This document shows, piece by piece, positions 51,704 to 61,081 of a DNA stretch of 64,000 bases. The notes under the pieces are model-generated. The model was not told where the DNA came from and did no database searches. It saw only the letters and a list, made by a program, of their open reading frames with translations. Both the position numbers and the translations under genes were made by a program. This DNA comes from an uncultured Lachnospiraceae bacterium. GTDB lineage: Bacteria > Bacillota > Clostridia > Lachnospirales > Lachnospiraceae. The stretch is from positions 124,001 through 188,000 of the forward strand of contig URXX01000002.1 of NCBI GenBank assembly GCA_900551895.1, written 5' to 3'. How positions within the stretch are numbered: position 1 is the stretch's first letter; the number at the start of each line of letters is the position of its first letter.

Positions 51704-52747
51704 TTACAAATCATCTATCAGCGCACTGCTCTTTGCATACGCCGTGCTTCGCGCCTCAAAAAAGTCAGTCTTAATTGCATTTGCATTGGAATATTGACCA
51801 ACCCACCTCATACTGTCCGGTTCTTCTTCATGCCCTTCATAAATCGGGGAAAATCCTAAATTACTGCATCTTAAGTTTCCGAGATACTGTATATAATCTG
51901 TAATCATTTTCTTACTCAGTCCCTGCACCTCATTACCTATCACATAATGTCCCCATTTTATTTCCTGTTCGCAACCTTCTTTTATCATCATGCGGTAACG
52001 CTCAACATCTTCCTCCCGAAATAAATCCGGCTCTTCCTTTTTCAATTCCAAAAGAATATTTCTAAACAGCCATAAATGTGTATTCTCATCCCGATTGATA
52101 TATCTTATTTCCTGTACAGATCCCGGCATCAGATTATTTCTCCCCAAATTATAGAAAAACATAAATCCACTGTAAAAATAAATGCCTTCCAAAATATAGT
52201 TTGCTACAATCGTATTCACAAGCATTTTTTTACTCTTTTCTTCTTGAAATGCATTGTAGAGATTACCGATAAACTCATTTCGCTTTAAGAGATGTTCATC
52301 TGCTTTCCACTGATAAAGCACCTCGTTTCTTTCCTGCGGTTCACAAATTGTATCCAGCATATAACTATAACTCTGACTATGCACCGCTTCCTGAAATGCC
52401 TGAATGGAAAGACAGAGATTCACCTCATTCGCCGTAATATATTCGCTTATATTCGGAAGATTTGCAGTCTGAATGCTGTCCAAAAAAATCAGGAACGATA
52501 AAATTTTATCATATGCTCTTTTTTCCGGCTGAGGCAGTTTCTTATAATCTTTTACATCTACTCCCAAATTAATTTCTTCGGGAATCCAAAAATTATTCAT
52601 CGCCTGCCGATACCAGCCGCTTACCCAATTATATTTCATATTATTAAAATCGTTTAAATTCGTTGTATTTCCGCCAACTATCCTTCTTTGCCGTACATCT
52701 ACATCTCCTTGAGGATTAAACAGCGGTCTTTTTTCTAATTTTTCCAT
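51704..52747 (-). CDS. nrdB: Ribonucleotide reductase class I, beta (radical) subunit
   Basis: 347 residues, ferritin-like. Metal ligands and radical Tyr are in the expected spacing: Asp in FLDSIQTANL, Glu-x-x-His-x-x-x-Tyr in FQEAVHSQSY, Glu in ILEGIYFYSG, and Glu-x-x-His in RDENTHLWLF. The C-terminal tail (AKSSALIDDL) should dock to NrdA. It follows nrdA by 15 bp. No nrdI is nearby, which argues against class Ib. Confidence 0.93.
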   Translation of the reverse strand: MEKLEKRPLFNPQGDVDVRQRRIVGGNTTNLNDFNNMKYNWVSGWYRQAMNNFWIPEEINLGVDVKDYKKLPQPEKRAYDKILSFLIFLDSIQTANLPNISEYITANEVNLCLSIQAFQEAVHSQSYSYMLDTICEPQERNEVLYQWKADEHLLKRNEFIGNLYNAFQEEKSKKMLVNTIVANYILEGIYFYSGFMFFYNLGRNNLMPGSVQEIRYINRDENTHLWLFRNILLELKKEEPDLFREEDVERYRMMIKEGCEQEIKWGHYVIGNEVQGLSKKMITDYIQYLGNLRCSNLGFSPIYEGHEEEPDSMRWVGQYSNANAIKTDFFEARSTAYAKSSALIDDL

Positions 52748-52762
52748 TCTCTATCCCTCTCT

Positions 52763-55018
52763 CTAGGAAGAACAAGACTCACATTCTTCCACTTCCAAAC
52801 TTTTAGACCTGATATAGTAAATTGTTTTTACGCCCTCTTCCCACGCAAGAAGATACAGGTCCAACACTTTACGAAATGTATATTCGTTTGTAATATAAAG
52901 GTTCATACTCTGCGCCTGATCGATATGTCGTTGTCTTACTCCGCACGCTTTTATCGACCACTCCTGATTTATATAATGTGCATTTTTATAAAACCAGTAT
53001 GTTTCAAACGAAAGTTCCGGAGCCACGCGAGGCATCAGACCGTTTTTCTTTTCCTCCAAAAAATATCGATTCATAATCGGATCTAATCCTGCTGTCGTTC
53101 CCGAAATAATACTTGTACTGCTTGTCGGCGCCGCCGCGAGCAGGTAAGCATTTCTAAGCCCTTGTACCTTTACCTTTTGACGGAGGCAATTCCATTTCTC
53201 ATCTGTCAATTTTCTTTTGTCAAAATAAGTCCCCGTCTGCCAATCGCTTCCTTCAAAATATGAATAACTCCCTTTTTCTTTTGCCAAATCACTGCTCGCT
53301 TCAATCGCCGCATAATGGATACGTGAAAATACCTTTTCCGCAAATTCCAAATGTTTTTCACTCTCCCATGAAATCCCATGTTTTGCAAGCATATGGTGAT
53401 AACCGCTTACGCCAAGCCCAATCGGACGATATTTTCCATTATTGATTTTTGCATACGGTACGGGGAAAAAGTTCAAATCAATTACATTGTCAAGCGCCCT
53501 CACTACATATCCTGTTATCTTTGAAATTTCTTCCTCATCTTCTACGTTTAAATGTCCGAGAGAAAGACTTGCGAGATTACATACAACAAACTCTCCGGGC
53601 TTTGTCACTGTTACGACAACGGTATCTCCGTCCGCCGTCTCGATTCTCTCTTCCACTTCCTCGATTCCACTCATATTTTGTGCAATTTCCGTGCAAAGAT
53701 TGCTGCAATAAATCATTCCCTTATGTCCGTTCGGGTTGGCTCTGTTTACATGATCTCTGTTAAATGTGAAAGGTGTTCCCGTTTCTACCGCACTTTTAAT
53801 AATCAGCCTGATAATGTCTTTAATTGGAACAACACGTTTTTTAATTCGTTCATCTTCCACGCAGTCCAAATATTTTTCTTTCCACTCTTCACCAAAGGAA
53901 TCCTCCAGTGCATACCCTTTTACCGTCAAAATTTCATGGGGACACATCAAATACCAATTTCCTTCTATATTATCTCTAGCCTGTTCCCAAAAATAATCCG
54001 GATAACAAACTGCCGGAAACACGTCGTGTGCTTTCATTCTGTCATCGCCATTATTCGTTCGCAAATTCAAAAACTCCGGTAAATCTCTGTGCCATACATC
54101 TAAATACACTGCCACTGCTCCCTGACGAACTCCCAATTGATCTACTGCCACCGCCGTATCATTTGCCAGACGAATCCAACGTATCACACCGCCTGCCGCG
54201 CCCTCAAATCCTCGAATAGCGCTTCCGCTTGCACGCACTTTCCCAAAATACATTCCCATTCCGCCGCCAAATTTGCTTACTTTCGCAAAATTCTCAATAC
54301 TTCGATAAATACCGTTCAAACTATCCGGAACTGTATCAATAAAGCAGGAAGACAGTTGGTGATATGGTTTTCTCGCATTGGCAAGCGTCGGAGTCGCCAT
54401 TGTTACCTTCAGTGTACTCAGCATATCATAAAATCTTCTCACCCAAAGTATTCTATCCTTTTTCTCTTTCATCGCAAGATGCAGAGCTATGCCAAGAAAC
54501 ATCTCCTGCGGTGTCTCAAACGCTACCCCTTTTCCGCCTCTTATGATATAACGGCTCAACAAAAGTTCCAATCCCGAATAATTAAACAGATTATTTCTGC
54601 TGTCATTTAAAAATCCTTCAACTTCATCGATTTCTTCTTTCGTATAACTTTCCAAAATATATTTTCCATAAAGCCCCTTTTCAGTCAAAAAAACAATTTT
54701 TTCATAGAAAGAGTTTATGTTATATTCCTGCATAGTTTGATTTAATTTGCGTATAAAAGACACAAATAAAATTCTTGCCGCGATCATTTCCCACTTTGGC
54801 GCTTCCTGTGTTGTCAATTCAATCGCCGCCCGAACAAGAAGAGTTACTTTTTCTTCTTCCGAAAGACCTGCTTTATAAAATGCTAAAAACTTTTCTTCTA
54901 ATAAACTAACCGCATATTCTTCTTCTGAAAATTCTGTTTCTATACTGTCAAAAGTCTGCCTCATCTCCGGTATATCAGAAAAAATACGGATTAAATTTTC
55001 TTTTTTATCTCGTTTCAT
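52763..55018 (-). CDS. nrdA: Ribonucleotide reductase class I, alpha (catalytic) subunit
   Basis: 751 residues. Active-site Cys residues: SSCFIDTVPDSL, SNLCTEIAQN (Asn-x-Cys-x-Glu) and the C-terminal redox pair ECESCSS; also GGGMGMYFGKVRASGSAIRG and the finger loop PTSSTSIISGTTAGLDP. It reduces ribonucleoside diphosphates to deoxy forms. The usual N-terminal ATP-cone opening (VxKRDG) is not recognisable. The ATG at 55018 follows GGAG; earlier GTG/ATG codons at 55033/55030 lie inside an NrdR box. Two NrdR boxes upstream show repression when dATP is plentiful. Confidence 0.92.
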   Translation of the reverse strand: MKRDKKENLIRIFSDIPEMRQTFDSIETEFSEEEYAVSLLEEKFLAFYKAGLSEEEKVTLLVRAAIELTTQEAPKWEMIAARILFVSFIRKLNQTMQEYNINSFYEKIVFLTEKGLYGKYILESYTKEEIDEVEGFLNDSRNNLFNYSGLELLLSRYIIRGGKGVAFETPQEMFLGIALHLAMKEKKDRILWVRRFYDMLSTLKVTMATPTLANARKPYHQLSSCFIDTVPDSLNGIYRSIENFAKVSKFGGGMGMYFGKVRASGSAIRGFEGAAGGVIRWIRLANDTAVAVDQLGVRQGAVAVYLDVWHRDLPEFLNLRTNNGDDRMKAHDVFPAVCYPDYFWEQARDNIEGNWYLMCPHEILTVKGYALEDSFGEEWKEKYLDCVEDERIKKRVVPIKDIIRLIIKSAVETGTPFTFNRDHVNRANPNGHKGMIYCSNLCTEIAQNMSGIEEVEERIETADGDTVVVTVTKPGEFVVCNLASLSLGHLNVEDEEEISKITGYVVRALDNVIDLNFFPVPYAKINNGKYRPIGLGVSGYHHMLAKHGISWESEKHLEFAEKVFSRIHYAAIEASSDLAKEKGSYSYFEGSDWQTGTYFDKRKLTDEKWNCLRQKVKVQGLRNAYLLAAAPTSSTSIISGTTAGLDPIMNRYFLEEKKNGLMPRVAPELSFETYWFYKNAHYINQEWSIKACGVRQRHIDQAQSMNLYITNEYTFRKVLDLYLLAWEEGVKTIYYIRSKSLEVEECESCSS

Positions 55019-55029
55019 TTTCCACTCCA

Positions 55030-55045
55030 TCACTATTTATTGTGT
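55030..55045. promoter_or_regulatory. NrdR box 2
   Basis: TCACTATTTATTGTGT agrees with ACACwATATATwGTGT at 14 of 16 positions. It lies downstream of the -10 box, in the leader. Confidence 0.8.
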
Positions 55046-55055
55046 TTTCTTGATT

Positions 55056-55084
55056 ATGTTATCACAATATATAGTGATTTTCAA
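55056..55084 (-). promoter_or_regulatory. Promoter of nrdA-nrdB
   Basis: On the minus strand TTGAAA (55084-55079), 17-bp spacer, TAACAT (55061-55056). NrdR box 1 fills the spacer. Confidence 0.65.
55062..55077. promoter_or_regulatory. NrdR box 1
   Basis: TCACAATATATAGTGA, a perfect 16-bp palindrome apart from its centre phase, agrees with the NrdR consensus at 14 of 16 positions. It is 32 bp from box 2 (three helical turns), the normal NrdR spacing. Confidence 0.85.
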
Positions 55085-55092
55085 CTGTGTTT

Positions 55093-57117
55093 TTACATTT
55101 CCACCACATAAAGTTCGTGCAAGGCTCTTGTCGCACATATATATTTTCCCTGCTGCCCCTTTTCCTCATTCCACTTAAAAGACACCCCAAACACACAGTC
55201 AAATTCCAATCCTTTTGCCATATAAAAGGTTGTGACAGTAACTCCCTTTTGAAAGTGCATACTGTCTCTGTCCAAATAGGAAGCCTGTACCCCCTTTTCC
55301 CGTAATGACTCATAAAATTCTGACGCTTCTTTTTCCGTCATCGTAATAACAGCCATTGTTTCGTACTTTTCTCCCAACTCTTCTATTTTGCCAACAACAA
55401 AATCTACCGCTTCTTTCTTGCCCAGTTTCCGTTCCTCTACTCCCCTGCCATGTCGTTCAAACAGTTCCATATCCGTATGCGTTGAAATAGAATTGGCATA
55501 TCGGGCAATCTCCACTGTGTTTCGATAACTTTTATTCATGACTATTTTTCGTATATCTTTACCTAAAATTTTCGGCAAAAAAGTCAGCACATCTCTTTCT
55601 ACCGTATCAATTGTCTGTGCCTTGTCACCCAAAATTGTCATTTTACATGAAAAGAGGTAGGATAAAATAACATATTGTAAGTAAGAATAATCCTGCATTT
55701 CATCAATAACCAAATGTTTTATCTGTTTATGCTTTTTTCCGCCCTCCAAACGGTATTTTAAATATAGCATCGGGAATACGTCTTCATATTGTAATTTTCT
55801 TTTCTCATAAGGTACATTCGGAAGCATCGGATAACCCATTTCCTCTAAAAAACAATTATAAATTTTATAAACATCCCTTGTAACATACATTTTCATAAAT
55901 TTGCCGGAAAGATATTCTTTTTCGTCTTCCGACAAATCTCTTCCCCGCAAAGTTTCCCACGCATCCGCAAAATATTCCATTACTTCACCCATACGGGATA
56001 AAAGTGGTATTTCCTGAAATTTATTGTAGAACAAATTGATGATTTCCTGTTCCGTAAATGTCATTCCTTTAAACTCTACTTCCGAAAAATCCATTAACTC
56101 ATCTTCTAATTGTGCCAAAAAGCCTTCTGCCATACCTACAAATTGTGCGGATTGCTTCATCTTATATCTTTCTTCCTGCTCTTTGTCATCCTTGCGTAAC
56201 TGCCGCTCAATCTGATGATACCTGTCCTCGCAGTCCGAAACAATATCACGCAATTCCCGATAAGCAAATAAATCAAAACTCATCTCCTGTATATTTTCCT
56301 CATTAAGTTCCGGCAAAATATGAGAAATGTAGTCGGCAAAAACACCGTTCGGCGATAAAATCAGCACGTTTGCCGAACGAAGATTTTTTCTGTCATGGTA
56401 AAGAAGATAGGCAATTCGGTGTAATGCCACAGAAGTCTTGCCACTGCCCGCAACGCCTTGTATAACGAGTATTTTATCTTTTGTGTTTCGGATAATTTCA
56501 TTCTGCTCTTTTTGAATAGTCCGCACAATATTTTTTAACTGTACGTCACCATTGCTCCCTAACTCTTGTTTTAAAATATCATCGTCGATTTTCATGTCGC
56601 TTTCAAAACCGTATACCATTTTTCCGTTTTTAATTTTGTATTGCCATTTTGCAAGAATTTCTCCTTCCAGCACACCTGCCGGCGCTTCGTAGAAAGCCTT
56701 TCCCTTATCATAATCATAAAAAAGACTGCTTACCGGCGCTCTCCAGTCGTAAATGAGAGGCATCTTTCCCGCACTTTCCGCGAAGTTCCCGATACCGATA
56801 TAGAAGATTTCTGCCTCTTCCTCATCCTCATATCGAAAATCCACCCTCGCAAAAAAGGGAGAGTCTTTCATCTTCTCAAATCTGTATTTTAATTGAAGTT
56901 TTTCCTGATTGACGTCTGCCTGACGAAAAAGAGCCTGCTGGTTATCATAGTTCTCATAACCATACTCGTCCATCTCGGTATAATTTTCCCAGTAGTATGT
57001 GTGCATATTTTCGATTTCTTTCTGCCCTTTTTCAATGCCCTCCTCCAACTGTTTGATACGCATATCTAATTTTTCTGTAATTTCCTTTAAAAAAATTGCT
57101 CCGTCTAACTTTTCCAA
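55093..57117 (-). CDS. HelD-like RNA polymerase recycling ATPase/UvrD-type helicase
   Basis: 674 residues. An N-terminal antiparallel coiled coil (~10-90; ITEKLDMRIKQLEEGI) of the kind that enters the RNA polymerase secondary channel, then a split superfamily-1 helicase core: Walker A GVAGSGKTSVALH, Walker B LVIDEMQDYSYLQY, motif III LGDKAQTID, motif V/VI TTFYMAKGLEFDCVF and YICATRALHELYVV. It releases stalled RNA polymerase from DNA. The TTG at 57117 follows the ABC-F stop directly, with GGAG ten bases upstream. Confidence 0.88.
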   Translation of the reverse strand: MEKLDGAIFLKEITEKLDMRIKQLEEGIEKGQKEIENMHTYYWENYTEMDEYGYENYDNQQALFRQADVNQEKLQLKYRFEKMKDSPFFARVDFRYEDEEEAEIFYIGIGNFAESAGKMPLIYDWRAPVSSLFYDYDKGKAFYEAPAGVLEGEILAKWQYKIKNGKMVYGFESDMKIDDDILKQELGSNGDVQLKNIVRTIQKEQNEIIRNTKDKILVIQGVAGSGKTSVALHRIAYLLYHDRKNLRSANVLILSPNGVFADYISHILPELNEENIQEMSFDLFAYRELRDIVSDCEDRYHQIERQLRKDDKEQEERYKMKQSAQFVGMAEGFLAQLEDELMDFSEVEFKGMTFTEQEIINLFYNKFQEIPLLSRMGEVMEYFADAWETLRGRDLSEDEKEYLSGKFMKMYVTRDVYKIYNCFLEEMGYPMLPNVPYEKRKLQYEDVFPMLYLKYRLEGGKKHKQIKHLVIDEMQDYSYLQYVILSYLFSCKMTILGDKAQTIDTVERDVLTFLPKILGKDIRKIVMNKSYRNTVEIARYANSISTHTDMELFERHGRGVEERKLGKKEAVDFVVGKIEELGEKYETMAVITMTEKEASEFYESLREKGVQASYLDRDSMHFQKGVTVTTFYMAKGLEFDCVFGVSFKWNEEKGQQGKYICATRALHELYVVEM

Positions 57118-58911
57118 CTAATTTTTCTGCTCCTTTATTTTCTCTGCCAAATCATTCAGATAAACCCAGCGTTCCATTTTCTCTTCCAGCAACATTTCTT
57201 TTTCTTCTTTCTCCTTAGTCAATTCCGAAAGTTTTACTGAATTTGTCGCGTTCTTCATCATGTCGCCGTCTATCCGATCAAGTTCCTCTTCTAATTTTGC
57301 AATGTCATCATCTATCGTTTCATATTCCCGCTGTTCTTTATACGAAAATTTTAATTTTTTCTCCCGATTTTGTTTCCAATCATTTTTTACGGATACCTTT
57401 TTCTCTTTTTCCTCCGTTTCTTCTGTTCCCCTCTTCTGTTTTGCTTCAATATAATCGGTGTAACCGCCCTCATACTGCTGTAAATGACCGTTTCCGTCAA
57501 ACTCAAAAATACGGTCAACTACATTATCGAGGAAATATCTGTCATGGGAAACCGTAATCACAATTCCCTGAAACGAATTGAGATAATCTTCCAAAATAGT
57601 CATGGTCGGAATATCTATATCATTGTTTGCCTCATCAAAAATAAGTACATTTGGCGCTGCCTGCAAAATTCCGAGCAGATAAAGTCTTTTCTTTTCCCCA
57701 CCCGATAATTTTTCTATCGGTGCATACTGCATATCCGGCGTAAATAAAAAACGCTCCAGCATCTGTGATGCCGTAATTCTTCCCTCTCTTGTCGGAATAT
57801 ATTCTGCAATATCCTTTACATAGTCAATCACTTTTTGCTTTGTATCCATATTCGGTACTTCCTGTGCAAAATAACCTATTTGAATTGTTTCCCCGATTTC
57901 TACTTCTCCCTCATCTGCCTGTACTATTCCCGCAATAATTTTAAGAAGAGTTGATTTTCCGCAGCCATTTGGACCTACAATACCGATATTCTGATTTTTT
58001 AATGCAATATAACTGAAATCATCAATCAGTTTTTTATCACCGTAACTTTTACTTATGTGACGCAGTTCTATTGTTTTTTTACCCATTCGTGTTTCCACCG
58101 AATCAATTTGGGCAACTTGTTCCTGCACAGGCGCTTTTTTCCCTTTCAGCACCTCCAAACGTTCTAATCTTGCTCTCTGCTTTGTCGTCCTCGCCCGACA
58201 CCCTCTCTTCGCCCACTCCAATTCCATGCGAAGAACACTCTGTCTTTTTCTCTCCGAAGCAAGTTCCATTTCTTCTCTCTGTGCCTTTAACTCTAAAAAC
58301 TGTGTGTAGTTCGCCTCGTAACCGTATAATTTTCCTCTGCTGATTTCCAAAATTTTATTCGTCACCTTATCGAGAAAATATCTGTCGTGAGTTACCATAA
58401 TGACACCCCCTTTATATTTTTTCAAATAATCTTCCAGCCATTCAATCATTTCACTGTCTAAATGGTTTGTCGGCTCATCAAGTAAAAGGACTTCAAAAGA
58501 TGATGTAAGCGTCTTTGCCAAAGCAACTTTTTTCTTTTGCCCGCCGGAAAGATGCTCTATCTTCTGCTCAAAATCGGTAATTCCAAGTTTCGTCAACGCA
58601 CTTTTCACTTCACTTTTTGCTGTCCAGTCATTCTCACCAATTCCTTCATTTGCATAGGAAAGCACTGTCGCATCTTTCGGAAACGTAGGAGATTGGGGCA
58701 AATATGCAATTCGGATGCCATTCTGCTTTATTATCTGTCCTTCATCCGCTTCCTCCTCTCCCGCAATCAGTTTAAGAAGAGTCGTTTTTCCGGTTCCGTT
58801 AATTCCGATTACACCGATTTTTTCCCCCTCCTGTATACCGTAAGAAACATCGTCAAAAATAACTTTTTCTCCAAATATTTTGCTAATATGTTCTATATTT
58901 AATATATTCAT
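57118..58911 (-). CDS. ABC-F family ATPase (Uup/YfmR-like)
   Basis: 597 residues, two ABC domains, no membrane part: Walker A GINGTGKTT and GPNGCGKST; signatures LSGGQKKK and LSGGEKKR; Walker B LLLDEPTNHLD and, in domain 2, LIFDEANNDID, where Pro-Thr of DEPTN are replaced by Ala-Asn. An interdomain linker (~220-285) and a C-terminal coiled coil (~525-597) make it Uup-like. ABC-F proteins act on the ribosome E site to relieve stalling or antibiotic inhibition. The ATG follows AGGAG. It is adjacent to helD, and both clear stalled machines. Confidence 0.92.
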   Translation of the reverse strand: MNILNIEHISKIFGEKVIFDDVSYGIQEGEKIGVIGINGTGKTTLLKLIAGEEEADEGQIIKQNGIRIAYLPQSPTFPKDATVLSYANEGIGENDWTAKSEVKSALTKLGITDFEQKIEHLSGGQKKKVALAKTLTSSFEVLLLDEPTNHLDSEMIEWLEDYLKKYKGGVIMVTHDRYFLDKVTNKILEISRGKLYGYEANYTQFLELKAQREEMELASERKRQSVLRMELEWAKRGCRARTTKQRARLERLEVLKGKKAPVQEQVAQIDSVETRMGKKTIELRHISKSYGDKKLIDDFSYIALKNQNIGIVGPNGCGKSTLLKIIAGIVQADEGEVEIGETIQIGYFAQEVPNMDTKQKVIDYVKDIAEYIPTREGRITASQMLERFLFTPDMQYAPIEKLSGGEKKRLYLLGILQAAPNVLIFDEANNDIDIPTMTILEDYLNSFQGIVITVSHDRYFLDNVVDRIFEFDGNGHLQQYEGGYTDYIEAKQKRGTEETEEKEKKVSVKNDWKQNREKKLKFSYKEQREYETIDDDIAKLEEELDRIDGDMMKNATNSVKLSELTKEKEEKEMLLEEKMERWVYLNDLAEKIKEQKN

Positions 58912-58960
58912 CTATACTTAACTCCTGTTTTCTTTATCATAGAATATTTATTATAACATA

Positions 58961-58995
58961 AAAAATCCCGCTATGTTTACCATAACAGGATTTTT
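58961..58995. terminator. Terminator at the end of the van operon
   Basis: AAAAATCC pairs with GGATTTTT, with inner TATG/CATA. The racemase stop codon lies in the loop. On the minus strand the stem ends in GGGATTTTTT. Confidence 0.85.
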
Positions 58996-60092
58996 CTTTC
59001 CAATCTTTCCCCTAATCTGCTAAAGATTTCATTTGCTATCGTGCCGGATTTCTCCGCCATATCAAGAACCGTCAGTTCTTCTTCTCCCTCGCCTCCGATA
59101 AAAGTAACCGTATCTTGTGCCTGCACATTTTCTACATCCGTCACGTCAAGAAGAAGTTGATCCATACAGATTTTTCCGATAATTTCAACTTTTTTTCCAT
59201 GTACAATCGCCTTACACCCTGTCCCCGAAAGATTTCTCGGAATACCGTCCGCATATCCGATTGAAACCGCCGCAATCGTTCTCTCCTTATCGGCACAATA
59301 CATTCCCGAATATCCCGCCGTATCTCCTGCACTCAGTTTTCTTACGGAGGTCACAATTGATTTTAACGATAATGCCGGTTTTAAATCCAAATGTACTTTC
59401 GTTTTATCCTGCTTTGCCGACAATGTTCCAAATAAGGCAATACCAATCCGCACATAGTCATATCTTAATGCAGGGTAATTCAACAGACCGTAACTGCTCT
59501 GTATATGTAATTTGGGGATAACTATTTTTCTTTCTTTTAGTTTATCCACAAGTTCATTAAATTTTTCTATCTGCCTTTTCGTATTCTCTACCGCCTCCTT
59601 TTCCAAAGAATCCGCCTCATATAAATGGGTAAACATTCCTTTTATCTGTAAATTTTTTAAGCGAAGCACATGTTCTACCTGCGGTACATTTTCCGCCAAA
59701 ATACCAAGACGGTGCATTCCCGAATCAATCTTTATTTCCGCCTGTATCGGAAAACCGCAATTATTCATCGCCTCCCCATATTTTTCATCTACAACGGTCT
59801 GTTTTAAATTGTAACGGACTACTTCTTTCATTCTCGCTAAATCCGTATAACCGAGAATTAAAATTTCTCCTTTTATTCCATGTTCTCTTAATGCTATCCC
59901 TTCATTCACAGTGGCAACCGCAAAAGAATATACGCCGATTGTATTTAACATTTTTCCAATAGGAACTGCACCATGTCCGTAAGCATCAGCCTTAAGCACC
60001 GCCATGATTTCACAACCGGAAGGCAGTATACTTCTCAAGCTATTCACATTCCATTTTATTTTTTCTAAATCAATTTCCAGCCACGCTCTCAT
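58977..60092 (-). CDS. vanT: VanT-type serine/alanine racemase, catalytic part
   Basis: 371 residues from the ATG at 60092, which overlaps the membrane-domain stop by 4 bp (ATGA) and follows AGAGGGCGG. PLP-lysine in MAVLKADAYGHG; C-terminal catalytic Tyr in SAGDTAGYSGMY-like segment. Near the C-terminus, alanine racemases read T-I-A-Tyr-E-I; here it is T-I-A-Asn-E-I (Asn354). The same Tyr-to-Asn change is known in VanT and lets serine into the site. Together with vanG and vanXY next door this makes D-serine synthesis the likely role. In enterococcal VanT this domain is fused to the membrane domain; here they are separate genes. Confidence 0.88.
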   Translation of the reverse strand: MRAWLEIDLEKIKWNVNSLRSILPSGCEIMAVLKADAYGHGAVPIGKMLNTIGVYSFAVATVNEGIALREHGIKGEILILGYTDLARMKEVVRYNLKQTVVDEKYGEAMNNCGFPIQAEIKIDSGMHRLGILAENVPQVEHVLRLKNLQIKGMFTHLYEADSLEKEAVENTKRQIEKFNELVDKLKERKIVIPKLHIQSSYGLLNYPALRYDYVRIGIALFGTLSAKQDKTKVHLDLKPALSLKSIVTSVRKLSAGDTAGYSGMYCADKERTIAAVSIGYADGIPRNLSGTGCKAIVHGKKVEIIGKICMDQLLLDVTDVENVQAQDTVTFIGGEGEEELTVLDMAEKSGTIANEIFSRLGERLERKILLW

Positions 60093-61078
60093 CTGTCCGC
60101 CCTCTTTCTGTACGTTATACATACCGCCGTCACAACAGAAATGACTGCTACGGCAATAAAATTAACTATACTGTTTTGAATGAGTATTTTCTCCCAGTGC
60201 AATATCTTAGCCACTCCTCTCACTCCGACAATGACTAAAGGATGTATGATATAAATGCAAAGGGAAATCTTTCCTAAATCTTTATTTCTTTTTCCTTTCC
60301 AAAGAAGCAATAAACGAAACAGATATACCATACACGGAATAAGAAAAATATACATACTGTCATGTCTTTGCAAATGATATGTATGCAGTAATATTCCCTC
60401 TGTGATCATACAAGCAAAAGAGATGCCAAGCCCTGCTGCCGTCTTCCATTTTTCTCTACATTTTTCCTGTGACAGCCATGCCCCAAGCACAAGAAAAACA
60501 GGCACATAAAATAAACCATTTCTCGTATAACCAAAATTTTGAAAAATTACCCCATACAAATTCTCCCATAAAACATTTCCTTCAATTACGCCGTAATAAC
60601 TGTCACCGAAAAGTCCGATAAAATAGAGTATCCCAACCACAATAAACGTTCCCCTTTTTCCCACTTTCCGAAACAAAACATACACTATCCATACACCCAA
60701 AATCACCGCCGGAAAATACCACAAATGATACATTGTTCCCTGAAAAAGGAAATCTGTCAACAGTTTTTTTACTGCGTTCTTCCTCTGTAAATCCCCCATA
60801 TATAAATTAATCGGAAGATAAAGCAAAACCGAAATGCAATAAAGAACAACTATTCTCTTCGTAAAATTTTTTACTTTTCCAAACACAGTTTCTTGATTTT
60901 GAAACAAAAAGAAACCTGTAGTCATCAAAAAGAACGGAACGGCAACTCTCGCGATAATTCTAGTCAGGATAAAATCGGCATACGCACTATAGGAAGTCAA
61001 CGGAGAAGTATGAATAGCGATAACGAGCAAAGCAGATATAAATCGAAAATAATCTATTCCTCTATATTCCTCCCTCAT
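60089..61078 (-). CDS. vanT: VanT-type membrane acyltransferase-3 domain protein
   Basis: 329 residues, about ten membrane helices, acyltransferase-3 fold beginning YRGIDYFRFISALLVIAIH. It corresponds to the N-terminal half of VanT, thought to bring L-serine into the cell or to the racemase. The ATG at 61078 follows GGAGG, 3 bp after the vanXY stop. It ends with TGA inside ATGA of the racemase gene and is in a different frame from it, so this is a true split rather than a single point mutation in the stop. Confidence 0.85.
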   Translation of the reverse strand: MREEYRGIDYFRFISALLVIAIHTSPLTSYSAYADFILTRIIARVAVPFFLMTTGFFLFQNQETVFGKVKNFTKRIVVLYCISVLLYLPINLYMGDLQRKNAVKKLLTDFLFQGTMYHLWYFPAVILGVWIVYVLFRKVGKRGTFIVVGILYFIGLFGDSYYGVIEGNVLWENLYGVIFQNFGYTRNGLFYVPVFLVLGAWLSQEKCREKWKTAAGLGISFACMITEGILLHTYHLQRHDSMYIFLIPCMVYLFRLLLLWKGKRNKDLGKISLCIYIIHPLVIVGVRGVAKILHWEKILIQNSIVNFIAVAVISVVTAVCITYRKRADR

Positions 61079-61081
61079 CTT

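Noticed and set aside
60089..60122. Frameshift sequencing error splitting a fused VanT
   Set aside because: An ATGA overlap with a good ribosome site before the racemase start is the signature of two coupled genes. An error cannot be wholly excluded without reads.
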